From [Phialemoniopsis] sp. UDSM-2020 (Eukaryota > Ascomycota > Sordariomycetes > Thyridiales > Thyridiaceae): a stretch of DNA of 64,000 nucleotides. Below the pieces are notes generated by a model. It saw only the letters and a list, made by a program, of their open reading frames with translations. It was not told where the DNA came from and made no database searches. A program made the translations under genes and the position numbers. Shown here piece by piece: positions 11,336 through 20,769 of this stretch. The DNA is taken from NCBI GenBank assembly GCA_018873225.1, contig JAEILZ010000001.1, positions 5,146,001-5,210,000 of the forward strand, in the 5' to 3' direction. How positions within the stretch are numbered: the stretch's first letter is position 1; every line of letters begins with the position of its first letter.

Positions 11336-12280
11336 ATCCGTCAGTTGGCGGTACTGTATTGTCTTGCAGCCTGATTGCGAGTCGTCTTAGGAACTATGCC
11401 TCGCGCTAAGGCGCGAATTGCTTGATCATGCACTCCGGCGAGGTCTTATCCGAGTATGTCCAAATTCCTATGATGAACTTTCTGGGGATGAACGATGAAG
11501 CATCGGTTCGGTGAAGGAGGGGTCGTGTGAAGGTCACCACCCAATGATAAGCAATGCAATGATCGCCAATAGTGAGCGAAAACAGCGAGCTAGTGTTAGC
11601 GGCAGGGGGTTAGCATACTTGACGTGGCAATCCCAGTGCTCTCACTGGCTCTGAAGCCTCGTCTCGAGGTCAGGAAAGCATGTGTTTGGGTCTTATCATT
11701 GGTCCCCGTCCCGAGGTCTGGGCAACTACCGTGGTGAAAGCAGCTCACTCGGTACTGTCAGCCCAGCCCTCTAAACCCCTGGCCCTGAGACTCTGGTCGC
11801 AGGGAGCTCGATGATGGGTTCAAGGTATAGACAGGGTCATGGCTGTCATTGTGTAAAGCATTTTGACGGCTTCTGTACAAGTAATCCCCAGAATACTCAG
11901 CTTCACTTGGCTCAGGTCAGATTTCCCAACCAATCAAGGGAGTGCTCAGGTAGCTTGAGCTCGTTTCTTATTTCAATTCTCCCTCCGACATTCTTTAAGA
12001 TGCTTCGCTATGCTTCGCCTACAGTATAAATCTTCTGGACAAACCTAATTTGGCGCCTTTTAGCATGGCACACCTGTCAACGTGACAAGACTCACTCCCC
12101 ACAAGTGGCAGAGGAAATTGAGAGTCCTGGAGGTCGGCATCCCGGGGCTAGCTGAAGGATTTAGCGTGTTGCACCCCGCATTTTGGCTTTGGGATGTGCC
12201 GCACTTTCAATTGTCCGACGCGCGGAGGACACACGACCGTTCACGCGTACATTCGGACATCACCAGCACAATCTTGATGG
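11336..12280. other. intergenic, between two zinc-cluster genes
   Basis: Divergent upstream region of the Zn2Cys6 regulator (left) and the small Zn2Cys6 gene (right). No open frame with family resemblance is present. Near the right end is TGCCGCACTTTCA (12197-12209) with GTCCG at 12213 and an everted TCCG-N5-CGGA pair (12214-12226), matching the motif at 4699. Confidence 0.5.
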
Positions 12281-13238
12281 ATGAGACCAATAGCAAGTCA
12301 AACGCATATGATAATTGGTTGCAAGCATCTTTCTGACTGCGCATTAGGTACTGCTCCCATAGCATGTGAGCCATGCAGACAGAAGAAATGCAAGGTCGGT
12401 TCAGTCGGACTCGCAACTCGCGCATCCCTTGCAATCACTGACAGAGCATTACCGCCCTTCACAGTGCGATCGTAAAATGTAAATGACATTCCTTCTTTTT
12501 GGGAAGCCTCATCACTGTACTCATGGCCCTTACAGTCCGGTATGCACTCAGTGCGCAGGCCGCAAAGCGTGCCACTACGCCGAACAGCACAGGAGGTCCG
12601 TTTCCCCGTGATTTCTTCTCAGCCCGACCCCATGGCCCCAATGTTTCCCAGACCCCACCATTCGGCCAGTCAGTGAGACAGTCACTAAGACTCATGTACC
12701 AAGCAGAGGCCTCCCAGCTGGCTACCTAAAGGCCCTAGAAGAACGACTCGCGGAGACCGAGCGAGCCCTTTTCTACGCTCTTGCCGAGATCCACGAGGCC
12801 AATATTCACGATGCGAGATACGAGGCAACGGCACTGCCATCGATCATGCACTCGGCGCAGGACAAGTCTGAAGCCATGGTAGAGTGGGCAGGGCATCCGC
12901 TCGCGGACAAGGATCAGGCGCGGTCATGGTTCATTGAGAAGAAGAAGCAGCATAGCTCGGACTTAGGTCTTGGCGCAAGTTCTAACCTCTCTGTCCAAGG
13001 CCTGGAAGCACCTTCGGACTCGCAGGTCTGGGACAGCGGAGGAGCCATAGAGAACGAAACGATCATGGTGGCCGAACAAGCACAATCGGTGGTGTCACCG
13101 GAAAAGCATTCTAGGGTTCAGCAGTTTGGCACACTGTTCGACCCGACAGAGTCAAGATCACATATCCCTGTAACATCTCCGTCACAGGGCGGCAAAGCTG
13201 AGATGGTTGCTAGAAGTAACAAGAGGAAGTATTTCTAG
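12281..13238 (+). CDS. small Zn2Cys6 protein lacking a middle homology region
   Basis: Predicted exons are 12281-12296, 12348-12394, 12465-12478, 12536-12595 and 12704-13238, giving 223 residues. Splicing assembles ACEPCRQKKCKCDR, IPVCTQCAGRKAC and RGLPAGYLKALEERL. This is a zinc cluster (Cys12, 15, 22, 29, 32, 38) followed by the usual linker and coiled coil. The last spacing is CX5C instead of the usual CX6C. No Fungal_trans domain follows; the tail is low complexity and ends KRKYF. The intron after Lys21 falls at the same point of the zinc cluster as in the two larger Zn2Cys6 genes. The first intron is optional, since the frame is open without it. It may be a regulator of the neighbouring genes, a dominant-negative form, or a truncated relic. 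Confidence is moderate because three of the exons are very short. Confidence 0.65.
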
Positions 13239-13302
13239 CGGCGCCATGCAGTGGAATGCTTTAAGACTGAAATAATCCTCCTCATTCGTCTAATTCAAGG
13301 TG

Positions 13303-14823
13303 TCAGAGCAGGGCCACTAACATGGCGAGCATTGCGATACTCAAAACCCAAGTGCCCTGAAGCTGAGTGAATGTAGCACCGCTGTCTTTGTTACCACTGT
13401 CTTTGTTATCACTGCCGTTGTCGTTGTGGTCCATGCAAGAAAATCTCTCGCCGGCAGGGAGGATGCCGCGGCTCTGCAACTCCCTGAATGGCGTGCAGTT
13501 GAATTGCCCTTGTTTTGCTGCCGGCTCCAAAGTGAAGTTCGATATGACTTTGGGCCCTTGGTTGTTGTTATCTGCGTGATACTCGAAGAAAGAATTGCTT
13601 CAGAGTCAATCAGTCAAGGCGTGGGCACATCACGGATGAAAGCTGGACGGCACTCACAAAAAAGCATTCGAAATTTTCGTGCCCTTAATGACAACATCTT
13701 GCAGGTTGTTTCGAGGCCAGTACCATATCATGCCACTCCGGGTCTCTGAATCGAGGGAGAGACTTGGGTTGTCGGCGATCGAAAGGGAAGACAGACTCCA
13801 GTTGAGGGCCTTGGAGGTGGAGTTGATTCTCTGCAGTTTGCGGTTGTTGTTCAGGTCTAGCTGTTTGATCTGGTCAAAGTGTAGCATGACGCCGTAGGGC
13901 ATTGTGACCGAGTCACTGAGCGAGAAGTGACGGACAGTTAGGTTCTTGACAGAGGGATGTCGCTCAATCTCCGATATGTTGCCCTCAAGGCGAATGATTT
14001 GAATGTCCATAGAGGTTGTGTTGCCGCCACCAAAGGTTACCGATATGTCGTCTCCTGTGACTAGCAGACGCCCTATCCTGGGCCATCCGATTGTGACGTC
14101 GCGTACTTGAGGCATGAGCCGCGAGTCTAGGGCTATAGACGGCGGGAGCAATAACTCGTTGGTCCGGGTTGGCCCTTTTAAGAAGCTGTCGACCGAATCA
14201 ACGGTGCCGATGTTGTGAATGCTGACATCACCAACTATCGAAGCTCCCGAGATTTCTTCCAGTCTCTCGTGTCGCAGAGTCTTAAGCACTGGTGCATCTA
14301 TCGTCAAGGTTCCCACACGCACAAGCTTTGTGATATCGATAACCTCGAGCTCATGCATCCACACCAGTGTGAAATCCCTCGTGACAGATGTGAGATTAGG
14401 AAACGACAACTCCCGCAGGCCATGAAATCCAGAGAATGAGAGCATTCTTGTGACGTTGGTGAGGGTCGAGCTAGAAATGGTGAAAGGGGGTGGCTTGTGG
14501 CAACTTGAGCCATCCTCGTCCCTGCAGTCGTTATACTGATACATATTCCAGATGGTCTCGACGCCGTCCAGATTTATACTTTCTGCTAGACTATTGCTGA
14601 ATTCCAAGGCTTCGATAGCTGTGCATCCCTTCCTGCGTATACCATCGGCATCGGCCGCGCTCGAGATTGTGACATTGCCGCATTGAACAGCCTGTGCGAC
14701 ACCTGCAATTTCAACGGGACGACATTAGATGCTGAATGATCACATCGTATGAGTCGAATACTCACCTGCACAAAAGCACAGCACCGCGGTGCCGTGCACA
14801 AGGCTTGCGTAGTTGAAGATCAT
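13303..14823 (-). CDS. Ecm33/Sps2-like GPI-anchored surface protein
   Basis: Exons in transcript order are 14823-14766, 14702-13658 and 13597-13303, giving 465 residues. A signal peptide (MIFNYASLVHGTAVLCFCAG) is followed by QCGNVTISSAAD and leucine-rich receptor-L-like repeats (LTNVTRMLSFSGFHGLRELS, LELEVIDIT-type strands). Many Asn-X-Ser/Thr sites are present, then a Cys-containing C-terminal segment (FNCTPF, RFSCMDH), a Ser/Asp/Asn-rich stalk and a hydrophobic tail (WVLSIAMLAMLVALL) that reads as a GPI-attachment signal. The architecture matches the Ecm33 family, needed for cell-wall integrity in yeasts and moulds. Sequence divergence is high, so orthology to ECM33 itself is not claimed. 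Confidence 0.8.
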
Positions 14824-15418
14824 TCGGGAGGTTTTGCGTTTAGCTACAACTAAAATTGAAGTTTACAAACAATATCTCGACGTGGGAAGTACGGTTGCTT
14901 TAATGTACTTTGCTCGAGCCTCTTTTCGGTATCGGTTAATCTGATTGTGGCTCAGACTACCCAATGATGGTTGTACGTTGCCAATGCCAAGATAGTTATG
15001 GGCAGTGTCCGCGGTTATACGGCACGGTTCTCCCAGACTCCACTCTATACGCGCTCGAGGCATTATCGTGGGCTTACAGCTGCTTACTGGTTTGACATGA
15101 AGTCGTTTGACTGCGCTGGAGAGATTTCATGAGGAATTAGAAACTATGCACACAGTGCATGATTGGACTGCTTCAACGTGACATTGCGAAAGTAATAGCG
15201 ATTTAGTTGATCAAGACTGAGATTTCGTGGCATTGAAGACCCAGCGTCTTGCCCATGTATCCCTAAGATCCACATAAGAAACAAAACGAAGCGGTCATGA
15301 GGCCCATTGGCATGAGCCTCTTCGAAAGGAGACCATTGCGACACCATACAGCAACACAATAAGTCTAGAGATACTATGTGACCCAAAGCCTGGATCGTTA
15401 CTTCCATCAACGCCTTTT
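14824..15418. other. intergenic
   Basis: Promoter of the Ecm33-like gene (left) and 3' flank of the ankyrin gene (right). No recognisable gene or repeat is seen. Confidence 0.5.
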
Positions 15419-18400
15419 CTATTTGACAAGCCACGCAATCAACAGAGCCAGAGACGTCATTGACAATGTCAAGGGTGTCGCCGCGTTTTGCAAATCAATT
15501 GTCTCTCCACCCAGACCAAACAGGTACACGAAGAAAAACACAAACCAAGGCGACAAGGCCACCAAGACGTACACGCAGACCATGAGCGCAGACCGTTCTT
15601 CCTGCACCAGTAAGCCCCAGAATTCTTCGCGGGCCGCACAGTCCTCATCAAGGTACCGAAACCGCTGCGGGATCTTGGGCATTGTATCGGGCGGCATCTT
15701 GCCTTCCTTGAGCGCCGCGAAGAGCCGCGGCACGACGCCGCGAAAGAAGTGCGGCACCCACAAGGGGCCCTGAGCCACAACAGCGAGAGGGAGAGGGGCC
15801 TGATGGGCGCCGACTGTAAGCGTGGATGTCGGCCGTGCATAGTGGTAGTAGATATGCTTGAACTCCTCTGGGCTGATGGGAGGCAGGCAGGTCGCCGGCC
15901 GGGGGTGATAGTAGTACTCCGCCGCATGAGGGTCGGCGTCAGGGACCTGGTTGATGCCGCGGTGGGAGAAGCTTGATGAGCAGAACTTCTCGAACTTGGA
16001 AAAGTCGCAATGGGCAAAGACATTAATGCTAAAGTAGTGACGAAAAAAGCCACGCAGCTGGCGGTGGGCTCTGCGGAGCTCTTTTGCGAAGGTAGCTGTA
16101 TCGTGCTTGGTCGCGTTGATCTGGCGCAGGCGAAGTTTGTCCGTGTGGGCCATCAGGAAGATGTACTTTGGTCTGAGATGCTCTGCTAATGGGGTCGAGT
16201 TTCCGTCGGCCACAGAGCTTCTGGGAAATGCAAGGCTGCTGAGGGGCATGTCGTTGGTGTGATCAGCGGCGCCTGAAACTGCGACCTCAGAGACAGCGGT
16301 ATCGAGTACATTTGCAACAACTGGTTCGGAAGGTCCACCACTTGTACGACTCGAACTCGAGCAAGAGATCCTCTTGATCAGTTCGGCAAGTTTGCGACCA
16401 AATTTCTCGGGGACATTCTCCCAACGTGTTGTTCCACAAGACTACTGTTCATTAGACCGAAAAAAGGTCAATACGAGGTTGACAAACTTACACAACTCCA
16501 CGTGAGTCGCACCTCTCCAGCCTGAAGTTGGCGGCGTGGCTGAGATAGTGGCCACCAGTCCCAGGGTTTACGCGTTACAGCCTCTACGACGTTCTTGACA
16601 GCATCTGCGCGGCTAATCTTTGGGCGAAAGTCCAAAACTAGCCTATTTGGAGTAGAGTGGTCCAGTTCCACGATGAGGCTGGTTAGTCGTCTTTGAAGAG
16701 TATGCGAGTCATCATCTCGTGAATTATCCTCATGGATGGTCCAAGCTACTAGCCGTTTTGCTGTTCGTAAGAAGGACGGTAGTACAAATTCACGCATTCG
16801 AAGGCGGAGATTGTGGAGTGCTTTGCTTCCAAGGATGTCATCCTTAAGCTCCTTGCTCCCGAAGTCGGCTAGCTTATTCTCTGATGTGTCGTCCTCTTTG
16901 AGGGAATCTGAGACAACCTTCTCTGGCTCTAGGTCGGCTCTCGACCTATTGTAGTCCGTGTACATGTCGAAACCATCGTTGCTCTGATCCAAACTGTCAG
17001 CCCTTACCCAGACTTTTCTGAGTGTTGATATCGCACCGGCTTCCTGGAGTGCGCTAAAAATTAGAGCTGACGAGATCACGTCCGAGTACTGCTGAATAAA
17101 CCAACCCGCTTCCGAGTCATGCTGGGGATCTGACACAACGTCTCGACTGAAAAGGCGCATCAAAAGTTTCATGTGACGCTCAAATTCCGGTATGCTTAGT
17201 GCATCATTGCTTGCGGCGGCTTTCAGGATAGTGCGAATTTCAGCATCTTCGTTTAGAATGGTGACAAGTCTTGACAACGCCGTCTGCAAATTGTTTTGGC
17301 GATTGATCATGGTTGCAGACGAAGCCGTAGCAGCGATTGTACTCTCCGATTCAGTTTCTGAAATCTCATCATCGCCATGACCCCCATGAGAGTGGGACTT
17401 CAAGTCGATGCCTTTGTCATCCATACAGTATTCGTCATTCCTTGTCTTTAGCTCCTGCGTCATAGACATGTCCAAGTTAGCTTGCAGATTTGAAGCAAGC
17501 AAATGATCTCTTGAAGACGCCTGGCAAGCTATCGTTCCATAAAGTTCGTTCGCTGCTGTTTTCCTCGGCTCTTGGAATGCCGCGGCCTGCTTGTTACAAG
17601 TGTCGCTGTCGGGGGAATGTGGTCTCAATGATGTCGTAATAGAAGTCATATACAGGTCCATAGGTTCGCCAGTATCGCCGGGATTTTCATCACCATCTGC
17701 ACTGGTCTCGCTGTGACAGACCCGGAATCCCTCTTGCTCACGTTGCCGGTCGGGACCAGCTTCAATGCATGACTCCCTCAGCTGCGAAATAAGCGCCATG
17801 AACGAATCCTCTTCTCTTTGAGTACGGCGTCGTGGAGTCCACCATCTTCTTGACTCATGGGCTCTGTGTATCAGAAGTTCATCAGGCCGGTGACCGCGTT
17901 TATCGAGTCGGCCTGGGTCAAAGTAACTTGTATGATGTAGACTGGTGAATGCTTGACTCATTCGTTTGAGATGTTCCATCAACTGAACGTCTCCCCAAAT
18001 CGCGGCGCGGTGTAGAATGGACATGCCTTGGCCGTCTACCACATTGCAATCTGCACCCGCTTCTTCGAGCCGGATGAAGAACTCGGTCCCGTCCGGATTT
18101 TGAATGGCATTTAGGATTGCAGTGGCCCCACCATTGTCTGGTACCTCCAAATCTGCTCCAGCCCAACAAAGTATTTGGAAGGTAATCAAGTGGTCCGAAC
18201 CGGCTGGAGATGCCCCGGTGAGCATGTTCAAAGGTGTACGACCCATGTCGAAGTCGCAGATATTCAAATCTGCTCCAGCATCGAGGAGAAGCCTGACAGC
18301 CTCGTAGCAACCACTAGATGTAGCAATGTGCAAGGCCGTGCACCCATGCAAGTCCTGAGAATTAACATCCGCTCCAGCTTCTAGAAGGGTCAAGACGACA

Positions 18401-19959
18401 TCAAAACTGAAATAAGTAGCTTCCACAGCCACGTGGAAGGGTGTCGCTCCCAGTAAGTCATTTAGTTGAGGATCGGCCCCAGCAAGACATAGCTGACGAA
18501 CGACTGGGTTGTTCTTCTGCAACACAGCAAGATGGAGAGGGCTGTAGCCAGCATGACCAAGATAGGACAATGATGCAGGATATTTTTTGATGGCCTCCGC
18601 TAGGGTGATAGAGTTACCCTTCACAACGGCCTCATGGACGGGGGTTTCTCGTCCGGAATCTTGCTCATCTTGAGTGTATTGAATTATTCGGCTGAGGAAT
18701 TCCAGTAGTTGTGTATCAGTCGACGTAGTCGAAAACATCATGAGCTTTCTTTTCGCCAGTACAGCAGCTGATCTAGACTCAAAGTAAATATTTGATATCG
18801 TCCACGTGAGGGACAGATATGCTTACACTCTCTCCCAGGATGACGACGGCCTTACTCCATAATCCAGAAGAAGCAAGGTACCTATACGTGGTTGAAGGCA
18901 GTCAACAGCGTACTAATCAGGTACAGGTCAGTCATTCGATGTCTTGGCAGCATGTTGTAATAGCTAGCCTACCGTAAGGAGTGATATATAGTCCTGACTA
19001 GAAACACCGACGTGGTGTGCTAGTGAAGGATAGCATTGAAGCCACTCCAAGTCTCCATGCTTGATTGCTTGCCAAATTGGGTGATTCCAACGAATGATGT
19101 CAAAAGAAGATAGATAAAGTGTCAATCCTATGGGGATTTGTGCAATTCGTAACCTAACAACGAGGAGTCGTGAAAGAACCCACGAAGGAAATTGATATGC
19201 AGCGTGAACTAATCGGTCTGGAGAACGAGGGCCACAATATGGGATATTGCATGGCTGCGTGAAGGATGTACGAAGTGACAAAGTTCCGAGAAATGGCGAG
19301 AGCCAGCTGGGTGAGATTCGTTCGACGCAGGATCGCTGATGACAAGAACACCTGCACCGCCTGACAGAACACCGTTGTGTTTGGATTGTGTGAATTACTT
19401 GGAGAGACTGAAAGTTTCCGTCCGGAGTGGTGGGACTCTCAGCTGCCTCACCGGCCTTAGCAGCATATATCGTCTGCGCTATTAATGTAAGTGGATCTTG
19501 AACGTTATGTGCGCGATCTGGCTGTTCTGAGTTGTGGTATTTCTCGATTGTGGTTGTGTGTAGTAGCAACATGATATCCAGGCGGGATGTCGTTATTTTG
19601 TTTCGCAACATAGCGACGTTGGCCGCCTCCGCGCGCCAAGTTCTGCTTTGGATGAAATGTTCACGTCTCAGCTTGACTTTGAGTCTTTTGGTGAGTGTAC
19701 CGAGCAACGTGATTGTTCGGAGCAAATCTGCTGTGGTGTGTGGTAATATTTCGACGGGGCTTTGCGGGAGCTGACTATTGGGCGATATCTCCTGGATACG
19801 TGTAGGAGTGTCTAGCAGAACAGAGTGAAGGTCACTGAGCTCTTTTTCTAGGGCAAACAGCTCAGGTGGACAATTGCGGACTGCACACAACTCCTTGACG
19901 TCTGCCAGTCTCGAGGCCACCGTGTTTGTGGCAGTCACGAGTAAAGGTAATGATTCCAT
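15419..19959 (-). CDS. large ankyrin-repeat protein with fungal N-domain and C-terminal TM segments
   Basis: Exons in transcript order are 19959-18973, 18912-18829, 18777-16492 and 16441-15419, giving 1459 residues. The N-terminus (MESLPLLVTATNTVASRLAD) resembles the small helical N-domains of fungal STAND/ankyrin proteins. A Cys-rich patch (RCRCSCH) and a hydrophobic middle segment follow. Ankyrin repeats span roughly residues 400-650 (GYSPLHLAVLQKNNPVV, GCTALHIATSSGCYEAVRLL, AGADLNICD). A charged region leads to KPWDWWPLSQPRRQL and WSCSCGTTRWENVP, a C-terminal block common in fungal ankyrin proteins, and finally two hydrophobic segments (SALMVCVYVLVALSPWFVFF and LSMTSLALLIAWL). The three introns are placed by phase and continuity; without them the pieces look like separate genes. 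Function is unknown; relatives are discussed as non-self-recognition or signalling proteins. Confidence 0.82.
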
Positions 19960-20769
19960 CGCGAGCCTCAACTAACTCGCTTAAGGGGCAACACAGGTAT
20001 CCGGGAATGTGAATTGCATTTGCGAGAGATGACTGGGGATTGAATTGAGAAAAGATGCTAGAAAGAAAAGGTCGATGCGACCCGACCTTTGGGCACGGCA
20101 TGAGCATACCCCGCCGTGGCTGAGTATCGGATCCAACCGCTTTCATGAACTGATTGGTAGAGATGGAATCTGTTGTCCCGGGTCCCTCCTGCAGAGTAAG
20201 TCACATGCCAGACATGTATATTATTCTGACGACTCAGACGTCAGCTAGGCGATGTAGTCACGAATTCGACCGTGCGTAAGATTGAACGCAAGGCTGAGGC
20301 TAGTGATGCATTTACAGTAGGAAAATATGGCCTTCACTAGGAGTAGGTCATTGGCTCGTGAAATTTAGCTTGCCTTCGTTCATTGTGACATTCGATCATC
20401 ATTTCACAATCAAGCAGACTTTGGTCAAGTCGGATCTCGTAACTGAAAAAGGATATATAAGTTCGAAATGCATGTGCTTGGTTGCAGAAGAGGAGCTTGT
20501 CCAACGTTCGCCGCTGCTGCCTGGGTGCGCAAATCAACGGAAATGAAAAATGGCTTTGTGCTCTCAGGGTACCTAGTTAGCTGAGCAGAAAATCCTTCAA
20601 AAGTAATACGGAACAAGGTCATACCATATTTCTACTGTTACCTTCTCTAATAATTTCAAGCAATCCATTAGAAACGGACAGGCGTGCTTTTGAAATCCCC
20701 ATTTTGTCTATAACCCCTTTCCAACCCACGTATCCCACTCATACAACCAGCTACCACTGACCCACGTAC
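19960..20769. other. intergenic
   Basis: Promoter of the ankyrin gene and 3' flank of the Emw1-like gene. The short frames on both strands lack any family resemblance. No repeat was recognised. Confidence 0.5.
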
